In this document: piece after piece, positions 19,236 through 28,802 of the stretch | Numbering within the stretch: the stretch's first letter is position 1 | Layout of the letters: each line of letters starts with the position of its first letter | From: Sphingomonas aurea | GTDB lineage: Bacteria > Pseudomonadota > Alphaproteobacteria > Sphingomonadales > Sphingomonadaceae | Direction: 5' to 3' | Assembly: GCF_030678875.1 (NCBI RefSeq) | Contig: NZ_JAUUDS010000007.1 | Coordinates: 62,001 to 126,000 of the forward strand | DNA length: 64,000 nucleotides | Translations under genes and position numbers: made by a program | Notes under the pieces: model-generated | What the model was told of the DNA's origin: nothing | Databases searched by the model: none | The model's input: the letters and a program-made list of their open reading frames with translations, nothing else

Positions 19236-19435
19236 CGGATGGCGGCGCGCTTCTGCGCGGCGGCGGTGCGAGTGGGACGATCGAGCAGCTCGCCGCCGCA
19301 GTTCGGGCAGCGCTCGTCCAGTTCGTCGGCGCAGTCGGCGCAGAAGGTGCACTCGAACGAGCAGATGAAGGCGCCGCCCGCGTCGGCGGGGAGGTCGGTG
19401 CCGCAGCGCTGGCACTCCGGGTGCATCGCCAGCAT
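19232..19435 (-). CDS. DUF1272 small zinc-ribbon protein
   Basis: A 67-residue cysteine-rich protein. It has about nine cysteines in CxxC-like spacings ([24 protein letters not shown]), matching the DUF1272 family. A zinc-binding fold is near certain; the function is unknown. It sits between glmM (1-base overlap) and thiD (4-base overlap), so all three are likely one transcript. A second ATG at 19426 is an alternative start. Confidence 0.85.
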   Translation of the reverse strand: MLAMHPECQRCGTDLPADAGGAFICSFECTFCADCADELDERCPNCGGELLDRPTRTAAAQKRAAIR

Positions 19436-20772
19436 CAGGCGGCGGCCTGGATCGCGTCGCAGATGTTTGCCACGACCTGCTCGACCTCGGCGGCGTCCTC
19501 GCCCTCCGCCATGACGCGGATCACCGGTTCGGTGCCGGAGGGACGGATCAGGACGCGGCCACGGCCCTCCAGCTGCGCCTCGGCGGCGGCGATGCTGGCC
19601 TTGACCGGGGCGGCGTCGAGCGGCTTGCCGCCGGCGAAGCGGACGTTGCGGAGCAGCTGGGGCAGCGGATCGAAGCGGTGCAGCACCTCGCTGGCGGGCG
19701 CGCCGGCACGCTTCACCTCGGCCAGGATCTGGAGCGCGGCGACCAGCCCGTCGCCGGTGGTCGCATAGTCGGACAGGATGATGTGGCCCGACTGCTCGCC
19801 GCCGACATTATAGCCTTTCGCGCGCATCGCTTCCAGCACATGGCGGTCGCCGACCTTGGTGCGGATCAGGTCCAGGCCCTGCGTCGCGAGGTGGCGTTCC
19901 AGGCCGAGGTTGGACATGACCGTCGCGACCAGCCCGCCGCCCGCCAGCCGACCGGCGCGCGCCCAGGCGGCGGCGATCGTCGCCATCAGCTGGTCGCCGT
20001 CGACCACCCGGCCGCGCTCGTCGACGACGATCAGGCGGTCGGCGTCACCGTCGAGCGCGATGCCGATATCGGCGCCCGATGCTACCACCGTCTCGCCCAG
20101 TGCCTGCGGCGCGGTGGAGCCGACGCCGTCGTTGATGTTGGTGCCGTCGGGCGTGACCCCGATCGCGATGATGTCGGCACCCAGTTCCCACAGGGCGGCA
20201 GGTGCGACCTTGTAGGCGGCGCCATGCGCGCAGTCGATCACGACGCGCATCCCGTCGAGGCGGAGGTTGGGCGGAAAGGTGGACTTGGCGAAGTGGATGT
20301 AGCGCCCCTGCGCATCGTCGATCCGCTTGGCGCGGCCGATCTGGGCGGACGGGGCGAGGGGAACGTCGCCGTCAATCAGCGCCTCGATCGCCTCCTCCGC
20401 CTCGTCGGACAGCTTGTAGCCGTCGGGGCCGAACAGCTTGATACCGTTGTCGGCGAAGGGATTGTGGCTGGCCGAGATCATCACGCCGATATCGGCGCGC
20501 ATCGACTGGGTCAGCATCGCGATGGCGGGGGTGGGCAGCGGCCCGGTCATCACCACGTCCATGCCGACCGAGGTGAAGCCCGCGACCAGCGCCGATTCCA
20601 GCATATAACCCGACAGTCGCGTGTCCTTGCCGATGACGACGCGGTGCTTGTGCCCGCCCCGCAGGAAATAGGCACCGGCCGCCATGCCGACCTTCATCGC
20701 CATCGCCGCGGTCATCGCGCCGGCGTTGGTGGCGCCGCGAATGCCGTCGGTGCCGAAATATTTCCTTGCCAT
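19435..20772 (-). CDS. glmM: Phosphoglucosamine mutase
   Basis: A 445-residue enzyme that interconverts glucosamine-6-phosphate and glucosamine-1-phosphate for peptidoglycan and LPS precursors. The N-terminus [13 protein letters not shown] is diagnostic. The phosphorylated serine is Ser102 in ISASHNPF, the metal loop is DGDADR, the sugar loop GGEQSGH and the phosphate loop [12 protein letters not shown]. The ATG at 20772 gives the family start; the open frame continues upstream but is antisense to the symporter gene. It is cytosolic and essential in studied bacteria. Confidence 0.96.
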   Translation of the reverse strand: MARKYFGTDGIRGATNAGAMTAAMAMKVGMAAGAYFLRGGHKHRVVIGKDTRLSGYMLESALVAGFTSVGMDVVMTGPLPTPAIAMLTQSMRADIGVMISASHNPFADNGIKLFGPDGYKLSDEAEEAIEALIDGDVPLAPSAQIGRAKRIDDAQGRYIHFAKSTFPPNLRLDGMRVVIDCAHGAAYKVAPAALWELGADIIAIGVTPDGTNINDGVGSTAPQALGETVVASGADIGIALDGDADRLIVVDERGRVVDGDQLMATIAAAWARAGRLAGGGLVATVMSNLGLERHLATQGLDLIRTKVGDRHVLEAMRAKGYNVGGEQSGHIILSDYATTGDGLVAALQILAEVKRAGAPASEVLHRFDPLPQLLRNVRFAGGKPLDAAPVKASIAAAEAQLEGRGRVLIRPSGTEPVIRVMAEGEDAAEVEQVVANICDAIQAAA

Positions 20773-20839
20773 CACCTGCCGCTTCCCGTCCGCTGCTCGT
20801 TGGAGCGCGCGATAGCGCAAGGAGGCGGGGAGCGCGAGC

Positions 20840-22066
20840 ATGTCGCAGGCGACGAGGATATTGACCGCGCTGGTCGCCGGGCTGGCGATCGGCATGGCCG
20901 CGGCGGAATGGCACGCCGGCTGGGCGATCGCGGCGACGGCGGTGACGCAGCCGATCGGTTCGGCCTGGCTGCACGGCTTGCAGATGGTGATCGTGCCGCT
21001 GGTAACGGGCCTGATCGTCACCGGCATCGCCGCCGCTGCCGAGGCAGCGCGCGCCGGGCGCATCGCGGCACGGGCGCTGGCGAGCTTCGTCGCGGTGCTG
21101 TGGACCACGACGCTGATCGCGGCGGTGCTGATGCCGATGCTGCTGCGCGCCTTTCCGCTGCCGCCACCATGGGCGGCGGCGCTGCGGCGCAGCCTGAGCG
21201 GCGCGGGGCCGAGCGGCGAGGTGCCGGGGCTCGCCGCATTTTTCGACACGGTGGTGCCGAGCAACGTCGTCGCGGCAGCGGCGGCGGACGCGTTCCTGCC
21301 GCTGACGGTGTTCGCACTGGTGCTGGGCTTTGCGACGGCACAGCTGGCGCCGGTATCGCGCGAGCGGCTGACCGGGCTGTTCCAGGCGCTGGTCGAGGCG
21401 ATGCTGGTGATCGTCGGCTGGGTGCTGAAGCTGGCGCCGATCGGCGTGTTCATGCTGGCGTACGGCGTCGGCGCACGGACCGGCGCGGCCGCGGTGGGAG
21501 CGCTGGCACACTATATCGCGATGGTGTCGTCGATCGGGCTGGTGGTGCTGGTGCTTGCCTATCCCGTCGCCGCGATCGGGGCGCGGGTCAGCGTGGCGCG
21601 CTTCGCCCGGACGGTGGCGCCGGCGCAGGCGGTGGCGCTGTCGACCCAGTCGTCGCTGGCAAGCCTGCCAGCGATGCTGAATGCCACGGAGCGGCTGGGC
21701 GCGCCGCCGGCGACCGCGGGCATCGTGCTGCCGATGGCGGTGGCGGTGTTCCGCGCGACCAGTCCGGCGATGAACCTGTCCGTCGCCCTCTATGTCGCGG
21801 CGCTGACGGGCACGCCGATCGGCGCGGGCGCCATGGCCGCAGGCGTGGCGACGGCGGCGATCACGACGATGGGGTCGGTATCGCTGCCGGGCACGATCAG
21901 CTTCTTCGCCAGCGTCGCACCGGTGGCGCTGGCGATGGGCGTGCCGCTGGAAGCGCTGGCGCTGCTGGTCGCGGTGGAGACGATCCCGGATCTGTTCCGC
22001 ACGGTCGGCAATGTGACGATGGACGTGGCCGTCACGGGTTATGTGGCGCGGGTGGAGCGGGGATAG
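20840..22066 (+). CDS. Dicarboxylate/cation symporter (DAACS/GltP-DctA-like)
   Basis: A 408-residue inner-membrane carrier of the dicarboxylate/amino acid:cation symporter family. About eight hydrophobic segments are evident. The family marks are [12 protein letters not shown] near the start, a serine-rich hairpin ([15 protein letters not shown], about residues 268-282) and the NMDGT-like region replaced by [12 protein letters not shown]. The substrate is probably C4-dicarboxylate or acidic amino acid but cannot be fixed. It is divergent from glmM with 67 bases between the starts. Confidence 0.85.
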   Translation: MSQATRILTALVAGLAIGMAAAEWHAGWAIAATAVTQPIGSAWLHGLQMVIVPLVTGLIVTGIAAAAEAARAGRIAARALASFVAVLWTTTLIAAVLMPMLLRAFPLPPPWAAALRRSLSGAGPSGEVPGLAAFFDTVVPSNVVAAAAADAFLPLTVFALVLGFATAQLAPVSRERLTGLFQALVEAMLVIVGWVLKLAPIGVFMLAYGVGARTGAAAVGALAHYIAMVSSIGLVVLVLAYPVAAIGARVSVARFARTVAPAQAVALSTQSSLASLPAMLNATERLGAPPATAGIVLPMAVAVFRATSPAMNLSVALYVAALTGTPIGAGAMAAGVATAAITTMGSVSLPGTISFFASVAPVALAMGVPLEALALLVAVETIPDLFRTVGNVTMDVAVTGYVARVERG

Positions 22067-22093
22067 GTCGCGCAAAGATGCGGGGAAGAGGGT

Positions 22094-22266
22094 TGTTCGC
22101 GCCAAGACGCTAAGACGCGAAGAGAGGAAATTGGGTTCACGCGGAGGCGCGGAGGCGCGGAGATGCCGCATCCAGCCGCGCGGCAGCTCTTCATCGCCGG
22201 CCGGGGTATTAGTAGCGCGCTACCGCGCGCGGAACCCTCCGCGTCTTCGCGTCTTCGCGCGAAAAC
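22094..22266. repeat. Large imperfect-palindrome element, copy A
   Basis: An inverted repeat of about 30 bases bounds this element (left TTCGCGCCAAGACGC, right GCGTCTTCGCGCGAA). Its interior from 22136 (GCGGAGGCGCGGAG, then GCATCC and TTCATC) closely matches the element at 60421-60569. The order of blocks is the same in both copies, so they are one dispersed family. The element lies between two convergent genes and has no coding character. Confidence 0.75.
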
Positions 22267-22285
22267 AGCTGCTTTCTCACCGCAC

Positions 22286-22311
22286 GTCACCCCAGCCTGC
22301 GCTGGGGTGAC
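22286..22311. repeat. REP-like palindrome, GTCACCCCAGC type
   Basis: A perfect dyad with arms GTCACCCCAGC / GCTGGGGTGAC around a 4-base loop, just before the end of the POT transporter gene. It may stabilise or terminate that transcript. Confidence 0.8.
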
Positions 22312-22323
22312 GGAGAGAGGGGG

Positions 22324-23934
22324 TCAGCCCTTCCGCGTCAGCTCGGGATGCGGACCCGGAGCGGCGGGTTCGGCCAGTTCGCGTTCGCCGGCGAGGACGT
22401 GGTCGTCGGTATCGCCCAGCGTGCCGAGGTGCATCAGCTTCGCGACGAAGGGGGCGATCACCAGCACGACGACGCCGACGCCGATCGCGAACCAGCCGAT
22501 CCGGCCATAGACCTCCAGCACCTGTTCCGGCCCTGCACCCTCGCCCCCGGTCGCCTGCGCGATCAGGCCGGCGATGAAATTGCCCGCCGCAGTCGACAGG
22601 AACCAGGTGCCCATCATCAGCCCGGTCATGCTGCCGACCGACAGCCGCGTCATTGACGATAGGCCGACTGGCGAGAAGCACAGTTCTGCCATTGAGTGAC
22701 AGGCATAGAGCAGGATGATGATGATCGCCGGGGTCAGCCCCTCAGTCGGTGCCCCCCAGGTCAGCACGAAGAAGCCTGCGCCGATCAGGATCAGGCCGAT
22801 GCCGAATTTGAACGGCGCACTCGGCTCCAGCCCGCGGCGGGCCAGCTTGATCCACAGCGCACCGAAAATCGGCGCCAGCGTGATGATGAAGAACGGATTG
22901 ACCGACTGGAAGACCGATGCCGGAATTGCCAGGCCGAACAGCGAGCGATCGACCCGCTGGTCGGTATAGATGTTCAGCGACGACCCGGTCTGTTCGAACA
23001 GTGCCCAGAACAGCGGGCACAGCGCGATAAGGAACAGGGCAGCGAAGATACGGTGGCGATCCTCACGCCCCAGGTCACGAAAGCTGGTCATCAGGATATA
23101 GCCGATCGTTACCACCGACGCGACGATCAGCATGGTGCCGACCACCCCCTGGTTGCCGACCAGCCACCACGACACCAGCACTGCGGCGGTTGCGCCCAGG
23201 TAGATCAGCCACTCGGTCGATACGCCCAGGTTCGTGCGCGCAGTGAGGCGAGCGGGCGCCGGAGGCTCGCCAACGCCGTGCAGCTCGCGTTGGAACAGGG
23301 TGAAGACGACCAGCCCCAGCGCCATGCCGATGCCGGCCGCGCCGAAGCCCCAGGCCCAGCCGACCGTCTCGCCCAGCGCGCCGACGATCAGCGGGCCGAC
23401 GAACGCGCCGGTGTTGATCCCCATGTAGAAGATCGAGAACGCACCGTCGCGGCGCAGGTCGTCGCGCGGGTAGAGTCCGCCGACCAGCACCGATATATTG
23501 CCCTTCAGAAATCCGGTGCCGATGATGATGAGGCCGAGCCCGGCGTGGAAGCCGCTGAGCGTCGCGCCCTGCACGCCTTGCGGCCCTTCGACCAGCGCCA
23601 GCAGCAGGTGGCCGAGGGTGATGAAGATCGCGCCCGCGAACACCGCCTTGCGTGCGCCGAGATATTTGTCGGCCAGATAGCCGCCGATGATCGGGGTGAT
23701 GTAGACCAGCGAGGTGTAGGCGCCGTAGGTGGCATAGGCGGGCTGCTCGCCCAGCAGGAAATGCTTGGTCAGATAGAGCACCAGGATGGCGCGCATGCCG
23801 TAGAACGAGAAGCGCTCCCACATCTCCACGAAGAACAGCATGAACAGGCCGCGGGGATGGCCGAGAAACATCTTCGCATGTGCGGGCACGCCGCCGCGGA
23901 TCGGGGCGGCCCCGCCCTCACTCACTGTCGCCAT
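22324..23934 (-). CDS. POT family proton-coupled oligopeptide transporter
   Basis: A 536-residue major-facilitator protein of the peptide transporter (PTR2/POT) family. The hallmark ExxER motif is in VEMWERFSFYGMRAILVLYL (residues 36-55). The second signature region is at FSIFYMGINTGAFVGPLIVG. About 14 hydrophobic segments are apparent, matching the DtpA/DtpT layout. It should import di- and tripeptides with protons. The C-terminal tail is hydrophilic. Transcription runs toward the palindromes at 22094-22311. The 90 bases upstream, before the nitroreductase gene, must hold both divergent promoters. Confidence 0.9.
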   Translation of the reverse strand: MATVSEGGAAPIRGGVPAHAKMFLGHPRGLFMLFFVEMWERFSFYGMRAILVLYLTKHFLLGEQPAYATYGAYTSLVYITPIIGGYLADKYLGARKAVFAGAIFITLGHLLLALVEGPQGVQGATLSGFHAGLGLIIIGTGFLKGNISVLVGGLYPRDDLRRDGAFSIFYMGINTGAFVGPLIVGALGETVGWAWGFGAAGIGMALGLVVFTLFQRELHGVGEPPAPARLTARTNLGVSTEWLIYLGATAAVLVSWWLVGNQGVVGTMLIVASVVTIGYILMTSFRDLGREDRHRIFAALFLIALCPLFWALFEQTGSSLNIYTDQRVDRSLFGLAIPASVFQSVNPFFIITLAPIFGALWIKLARRGLEPSAPFKFGIGLILIGAGFFVLTWGAPTEGLTPAIIIILLYACHSMAELCFSPVGLSSMTRLSVGSMTGLMMGTWFLSTAAGNFIAGLIAQATGGEGAGPEQVLEVYGRIGWFAIGVGVVVLVIAPFVAKLMHLGTLGDTDDHVLAGERELAEPAAPGPHPELTRKG

Positions 23935-24024
23935 CGTTACGCCACTCTCCGAAATATCGTTGCGCGCGACCGTAGCGGCAACGGGGCGGGTGTAAAGTTT
24001 CGGTCATGACGGTAAGGGCGCTGC

Positions 24025-24591
24025 ATGTTCAACGACCTGTCCAGCCCCGCCGCCTTTCTCGCCACCCGCCGCTCGGGCAAGCCGCGCGATCTGGTCGCAC
24101 CCGGCCCTGACGCGGCGACACTGGCGCAGATGCTGGAGCTGGCGGCGCGGACGCCGGATCACGGCAAGCTGGCGCCGTGGCGGTTCGTGGTGGTCGACGA
24201 CCGCGACCGGCTGTCGGCGCTGATCCTGGATGCCTATCGCGCCGAGCGGCCGGGCGCGTCGGCGACCGAGATCGCGTCGCTCGACCAATTCGCGCGACAG
24301 GCGCCCACGCTGGTCGTGGTGCTGTCGAGCCCACGCCCCGACAGCCATATCCCGCTGTTCGAGCAGGAGATGTCTGCGGGCGCAGCGTGCATGAACCTGC
24401 TCCATGCGGCAGGCGCGCTGGGGTTCGCAGGCGGCTGGCTGACCGGCTGGCCGGCGTTCAGCGACGCGGTGCGCGACGGATTGGGGCGGCCTGGCGAGCG
24501 CATCGTCGGGTTCGTCTTCATCGGTACGCCGGGGCGACCGCTGGAGGAACGGCCGCGTCCCGATATGGCCAAAATCGTTTGTCACTGGTGA
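24025..24591 (+). CDS. Nitroreductase family protein (YdjA-like)
   Basis: A 188-residue FMN-binding nitroreductase. The small size, an early RRSGKPRDL, TPDHGKLAPWRF and a late FIGTP with PRP fit the YdjA branch. Such enzymes are NAD(P)H-dependent flavoproteins with broad or unknown substrates. It starts 36 bases before the YtrA-type regulator gene ends its leader, and both read in the same direction, so they may be co-transcribed. Confidence 0.87.
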   Translation: MFNDLSSPAAFLATRRSGKPRDLVAPGPDAATLAQMLELAARTPDHGKLAPWRFVVVDDRDRLSALILDAYRAERPGASATEIASLDQFARQAPTLVVVLSSPRPDSHIPLFEQEMSAGAACMNLLHAAGALGFAGGWLTGWPAFSDAVRDGLGRPGERIVGFVFIGTPGRPLEERPRPDMAKIVCHW

Positions 24592-24626
24592 GTCGACTTC
24601 CGTCGCGACTGCTGTATTAAGGCACC

Positions 24627-24983
24627 ATGACAGCCCTGAGCAACGAGGATAGCCCCGTATATCTGCGCCTGCGCCGCGCGATCACCGCGGGCATCCTGCG
24701 CGGTGACTATCGTCCGGGCGACCAGCTGCCCTCGGTTCGCGCCTTTGCCGCCGAACACGGCGCCAATCCGCTGACGGTGGCCAAGGCCTATCAGGGTTTC
24801 CAGGACGATGGCCATGTCGAGGTGCGGCGCGGAATCGGCATGTTCGTGCTGCCCGGCGCTGCCGAGCGGCTGCGCGCGGCAGAGCGCGAGACGTTTCGCA
24901 CGGTGCACTGGCCGCGGATCGTCGAGGCGGTCGACCTGCTCGGGCTGGAGTGGGACGAGCTGCTGGACCGTGAGCGGGTATAG
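24627..24983 (+). CDS. GntR family regulator, YtrA subfamily
   Basis: A 118-residue GntR-type repressor. The winged helix is typical: PVYLRLRRAITAGILRGDY, then PSVRAFAAEHGANPLTVAKAYQ, then RRGIGMFV. Only a short helical tail of about 40 residues follows, which is the YtrA arrangement. YtrA proteins usually head an ABC-transporter operon, but here the gene ends before a palindrome and a convergent gene, so it is an orphan. Confidence 0.9.
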   Translation: MTALSNEDSPVYLRLRRAITAGILRGDYRPGDQLPSVRAFAAEHGANPLTVAKAYQGFQDDGHVEVRRGIGMFVLPGAAERLRAAERETFRTVHWPRIVEAVDLLGLEWDELLDRERV

Positions 24984-24990
24984 AACTTTC

Positions 24991-25017
24991 GTCATGCCGG
25001 GATGAGCCCGGCATGAC
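24991..25017. repeat. REP-like palindrome, GTCATGCCGGG type
   Basis: Same arm sequence as the elements at 700, 7774 and 8154 (GTCATGCCGGG-like / CCCGGCATGAC). It lies in the 45-base gap between the convergent YtrA-type and arylamine N-acetyltransferase genes, a good place for a bidirectional transcript end. Confidence 0.85.
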
Positions 25018-25028
25018 GGAGGCAACTC

Positions 25029-25859
25029 TCAGAACAATTCCAGCGCCGCGACCTCTTCGGTCGACAGGGTGATCCCGAACATCAGGCTCAATCGCATGCG
25101 GTAGACGCGCGGGTCGGTGATCGTACCCGCCGTCTCCTGATCGGCGGCGATGCGGCGATACTGCGTGTCGGTGAGCGCGGCGAAACCGTGCGGCAGGACG
25201 ATACTGACGATCCGCAGCGTGGTGAAGCGGGTGCCGGGGGCGGTCGACGACCAGTGGTTGCCCAGCGCAAGGTCTGCGTCGGCCACCCGGTCCAGCGTGA
25301 AACTGAACTGCGCCTGCCAGCCAGGACCGGCACCGCGGCCATCGGTGCTGGCAGCCGCGCCGTGGCGTTCGAGCAGCCAGCCATCGCGATCATGGCGGGT
25401 CAGGCGGAACCGCGCGCCGTCGGGCGCCTCCGCCTCGGCACCGTCCTCCAGCGGCAGGACGGGGGCATAGGTGCCGCCGAAGCCCGCGTCGGCGACCCAC
25501 TCGCGCCCAGCGACCGCCACCAGGCTGAACGTGTGGGTGAGTGGCGGTACCGGCCCCGCCTCGCGGTCGATACCCAGCCAGACACGGGCGAGGATCGGCC
25601 GGGCGACGAAGCCGAGGGTGGCGAGCGCGTCGCCGAACAGCCGGTTCTGCTCGAAACAATAGCCGCCGCGCCGTGCGGTGACGAGCTTGGCGAAGACCGA
25701 CGCGCTGTCGATCGCGATGGCGCGACCGAGCATGACGTCGAGATTCTCGAACGGAATGGCAAGACGGTGGGCGCGCTGCAGGCGGGCCAGCCCGGCCGCG
25801 TCGAGCGTCGGACGGGCGGGCAGGTCGATGCGGGCGAGGTAGGCGTCGAGGTCGAACAT
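25029..25859 (-). CDS. nat: Arylamine N-acetyltransferase
   Basis: A 276-residue NAT enzyme. The catalytic triad is visible as Cys68 (RRGGYCFEQN), His109 (LTHTFSLVAV) and Asp124 (WVADAGFGG). The N-terminal IPFENLDVMLG is also diagnostic. It transfers acetyl from acetyl-CoA to arylamines, hydrazines and hydroxylamines; the natural substrate is unknown. It is cytosolic. Its neighbours give no pathway hint. Confidence 0.93.
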   Translation of the reverse strand: MFDLDAYLARIDLPARPTLDAAGLARLQRAHRLAIPFENLDVMLGRAIAIDSASVFAKLVTARRGGYCFEQNRLFGDALATLGFVARPILARVWLGIDREAGPVPPLTHTFSLVAVAGREWVADAGFGGTYAPVLPLEDGAEAEAPDGARFRLTRHDRDGWLLERHGAAASTDGRGAGPGWQAQFSFTLDRVADADLALGNHWSSTAPGTRFTTLRIVSIVLPHGFAALTDTQYRRIAADQETAGTITDPRVYRMRLSLMFGITLSTEEVAALELF

Positions 25860-25899
25860 GGCAGGTTACTAGCGGGCCGGGCGCGGGGTGGCGAGCCGT

Positions 25900-25924
25900 C
25901 TCCCCTTCCTTGCGGGAAGGGGAG
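25900..25924. repeat. Short GC-rich palindrome
   Basis: A stem CTCCCCTTCC / GGAAGGGGAG with a 5-base loop, in the 73-base gap between the nat start and the end of the acyl-CoA dehydrogenase gene. It resembles the hairpin at 5788 and the type C arms at 8015. Confidence 0.75.
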
Positions 25925-25932
25925 GAAGTGAC

Positions 25933-27648
25933 CTACGCCGCCAGCACCGCGGCGGGCACCTGGTACAGCACGTCCGCGGGGGCCATCGCCGCCGCCTCCA
26001 GCCCCAGCGCCTCGGGGACGATCTGGTCGAGGTAGAAGCGGGTCGTCGTGCGCTTCATCTGCGCGAAGTCGTCCTCGCCGGCGGCGGCGCGGGACTGGCG
26101 TTCCATCAGCCAGCCGCAGGTCGCGACCGAGAGCATCGTCAGGAAGGGATAGCTGCCCGCCAGCCGATCGTCGTGGCTCGCGCTCGCCAGATGGGTGCCG
26201 ACCGCTTCGCACGCCCCGATCAGGCGGATCAGGGCGGGGTGCTGGGCCTCGGCGCGCAGGTCGGCAATAAGGCTCGCGAAAGCAGTACCGCCCGACAGGC
26301 CCAGCTTGCGGCCGACCAGATCGGCGGCCTGAATACCGTTGGTGCCTTCGTAGATCGGGGTGATGCGGGCATCGCGGAAATACTGGGCGGCGCCGGTCTC
26401 CTCGACATAGCCCATGCCGCCATGGACCTGGATGCCGAGGCTGGCGACCTCGTTGCCCAGATCGGTGCCGTGTGCCTTGGCGAGCGGAGTGACCAGTTCC
26501 AGCCGGTCGCGCGCGGCGGCGTCGCCCAGCGCGGCGCGGTCGACCTGCCCGGCGGCGTAGTAGACCAGCGCGCGGGCGGCCTGGGTCTGCGCCTTCATCC
26601 GGATCAGCATGCGGCGGACGTCGGGATGTTCGGCGATCGCCACCGAGTCACGCGATGCGGCACCGGCGCGGGCGGACTGGACGCGGTCGAGCGCATAGGC
26701 GATCGCGCCTTGCGTCGCGCCCTCCGCAACCTGCACGCCCTGCAGGCCGACATTGAGGCGGGCGTTGTTCATCATCGTGAACATCGCGCGTATGCCGCCA
26801 TGCTCCGGCCCGATCAGCTCGCCGACGCAATCGCCATGGTCGCCGAACGACAGGACGCAGGTGGGGGAGGCGTGGAGGCCCATCTTGTGTTCGATCGACA
26901 CGACGCGGACATCGTTGAAGATGCCGGGCTCGCCGGCATCGGTCAGGCGATATTTGGGTACGAGGAACAACGAGATGCCGCGCGTGCCGGCCGGCGCGTC
27001 GGGCGTGCGGGCGAGGACGAGGTGGACGATGTTGGGCGCCATGTCGTGGTCGCCGAACGAGATGAAGATCTTGGTGCCCCTGATCGACCATTTCCCGTCA
27101 CCAAGCGGGGTGGCGGTGGCGCGCAGCGCGCCGACGTCGCTGCCCGCCTGCGGCTCGGTCAGGTTCATCGTGCCGGTCCATTCGCCGGTGGCGAGACGGG
27201 GCAGGTATGCGGCCTGCTGTTCCGGCGAGCCGTGATGCTGGAGCGCCTCGATCGCGCCGACCGTCAGCGTCGGGCAGAGCGCAAAGCCCATGTTGGCGGT
27301 GCCGAGCGTGTCGAGCACCGCGGTCTGGAGCGCGAAGGGCAGGCCCTGCCCACCCCAGTCCTCCGGCGCGCCGATCGTGCCCCAGCCTCCCTCGACATAG
27401 GCGTGATAGGCCTGGCGGTAGCCGTCCGGCATATGGACGCCGTCCGGGCTCCACTTCGCGCCGACCGTGTCGCCGATCCGCGCCAGAGGTGCCCATTCGC
27501 CGGCGGCAAACTGGCCGACGCCCTCCAGCACCGCGTCGACGACATCCTCGCTCGCGGCGGCGAAGCGCTCGGTGGCGGCGAGATCGGCCAGGCGCACAAC
27601 ATGGTCAAGGACGAAGCGCTGCTCGGCGACGGGGGGCGTGAAAGGCAC
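25933..27648 (-). CDS. Acyl-CoA dehydrogenase (long, C-terminally extended type)
   Basis: A 571-residue FAD-dependent acyl-CoA dehydrogenase with an extra C-terminal domain (about residues 455-571). It has the FAD/substrate segment MNLTEPQAGSDVGA, FISFGDHD, HKMGLHASPT, GVQVAEGATQGA and the catalytic-loop Glu in ITPIYEGTNGIQA. It resembles the FadE5/AcdB-like group, acting on medium or long acyl-CoA in beta-oxidation. The start is the GTG at 27648, which has a GGAGAG site 4-5 bases upstream; the open frame further upstream is antisense to the Sua5 gene. The two genes are divergent with only 39 bases between their starts. Confidence 0.92.
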   Translation of the reverse strand: MPFTPPVAEQRFVLDHVVRLADLAATERFAAASEDVVDAVLEGVGQFAAGEWAPLARIGDTVGAKWSPDGVHMPDGYRQAYHAYVEGGWGTIGAPEDWGGQGLPFALQTAVLDTLGTANMGFALCPTLTVGAIEALQHHGSPEQQAAYLPRLATGEWTGTMNLTEPQAGSDVGALRATATPLGDGKWSIRGTKIFISFGDHDMAPNIVHLVLARTPDAPAGTRGISLFLVPKYRLTDAGEPGIFNDVRVVSIEHKMGLHASPTCVLSFGDHGDCVGELIGPEHGGIRAMFTMMNNARLNVGLQGVQVAEGATQGAIAYALDRVQSARAGAASRDSVAIAEHPDVRRMLIRMKAQTQAARALVYYAAGQVDRAALGDAAARDRLELVTPLAKAHGTDLGNEVASLGIQVHGGMGYVEETGAAQYFRDARITPIYEGTNGIQAADLVGRKLGLSGGTAFASLIADLRAEAQHPALIRLIGACEAVGTHLASASHDDRLAGSYPFLTMLSVATCGWLMERQSRAAAGEDDFAQMKRTTTRFYLDQIVPEALGLEAAAMAPADVLYQVPAAVLAA

Positions 27649-27687
27649 GGTTCTCTCCGGGATTTTGGCTGGTATAGGCACAAGCGC

Positions 27688-28620
27688 ATGAGCGCGCCAA
27701 ATCCTATCGTTCGACCCTACGGCACGGCCGCCATCGAAGAGGCAGCGGCGGTGATTCGTGCCGGCGGTATCGTCGCGGTGCCGACCGAGACGGTATACGG
27801 CCTCGCCGCGGACGCGGCCGATGCGGCGGCGGTGGCGCGGATCTATGCGGCCAAGGGGCGGCCTGGCTTCAACCCGCTGATCGTCCATGTCGGCGATCTG
27901 GCGGCGGCCGAGGCGCTGGCGGTGTTCGACGCAGAGGCGCGCGCACTGGCGACGGCGTTCTGGCCGGGGCCGCTGACGCTGGTGCTGCCGCTGCGCGCGG
28001 AAGCACCCGTGGCGTCGCTGGTGACGGCGGGGCTCGATACGATCGCGATCCGGGTGCCGGCGGGGCGAGCGATGCGCGCGCTGATCGCCGCGAGCGGGCA
28101 GGCGCTGGCGGCGCCGTCGGCCAACCGCAGCAATGGATTGAGCCCGACGCGGGCGGAGCATGTCGTCGCCAGCCTGGACGCGGCGGCGGGGCTGGTGATC
28201 GACGACGGTCCCTGTGCTGCGGGGGTGGAATCGACGATCGTGCGGGGGCGGCAGGTGCTGCGGCCGGGGCCGGTGACGGCGGAGGCGGTGGCGGCGGTGG
28301 TCGGCGCGGCCGGGCCGGTCGATGCGGACGGCCGCATCGTCGCGCCGGGGCAGCTGGCGCTCCACTACGCGCCGGCCAAGCCGCTGCGGCTGGAGGCGAC
28401 GGCGCGGGCCGGTTACGAGTGGCTGATCGGTTTCGGAGCGGTCGCGGGCGATGATACATTGTCGGCGGCGGGCGACCTGAACGAAGCGGCGGCGCGGCTG
28501 TTCGATGCGCTCCACCGAGCGGATGCCTCCGGCGCAGCAGGAATTGCGGTAGCTCCAGTGCCGAACGAGGGAGTCGGTGCCGCGATCAACGACCGGTTGC
28601 AACGGGCGGCAGCGCGTTAG
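27688..28620 (+). CDS. L-threonylcarbamoyladenylate synthase, Sua5 type
   Basis: A 310-residue YrdC-domain protein with a Sua5-specific C-terminal domain. It makes threonylcarbamoyl-AMP, the precursor of the t6A modification at position 37 of ANN-decoding tRNAs. Motifs are AVPTETVYGLAADA, KGRPGFNPLIVHV, FWPGPLTLVL, APSANRSNGLSPT and the linker GQLALHYAPAKPL, which is diagnostic for Sua5. The ATG at 27688 was chosen from homology to the family start. It shares a very short divergent promoter region with the acyl-CoA dehydrogenase gene. Confidence 0.94.
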   Translation: MSAPNPIVRPYGTAAIEEAAAVIRAGGIVAVPTETVYGLAADAADAAAVARIYAAKGRPGFNPLIVHVGDLAAAEALAVFDAEARALATAFWPGPLTLVLPLRAEAPVASLVTAGLDTIAIRVPAGRAMRALIAASGQALAAPSANRSNGLSPTRAEHVVASLDAAAGLVIDDGPCAAGVESTIVRGRQVLRPGPVTAEAVAAVVGAAGPVDADGRIVAPGQLALHYAPAKPLRLEATARAGYEWLIGFGAVAGDDTLSAAGDLNEAAARLFDALHRADASGAAGIAVAPVPNEGVGAAINDRLQRAAAR

Positions 28621-28802
28621 GTCGAAACGGGGTGCTGGCTGGCCTGATGCCTGAGCCGTCACGCGGAGGAGAGGAAAGCGGCGTTCGGCTCCCCGCGCCC
28701 GACACGCGGTTTGGAAAATGCAGTCGGGCGCATGTTCCGGGAAGGGCCAATTCACAGACCTCCGGTGCTTCAGCCAATGCCACCGGGTTCTCGTTATCAG
28801 GA

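Noticed and set aside
18459..19415. Longer thiD frame of 318 residues
   Set aside because: The first 60 residues are out-of-frame translation of DUF1272 and are Arg-rich; the GTG at 19235 gives the family start.
20372..22171. A 599-residue minus-strand frame across the symporter and glmM
   Set aside because: Composition is dominated by Arg, His and Gln, and it overlaps two clear genes; it is a shadow frame.
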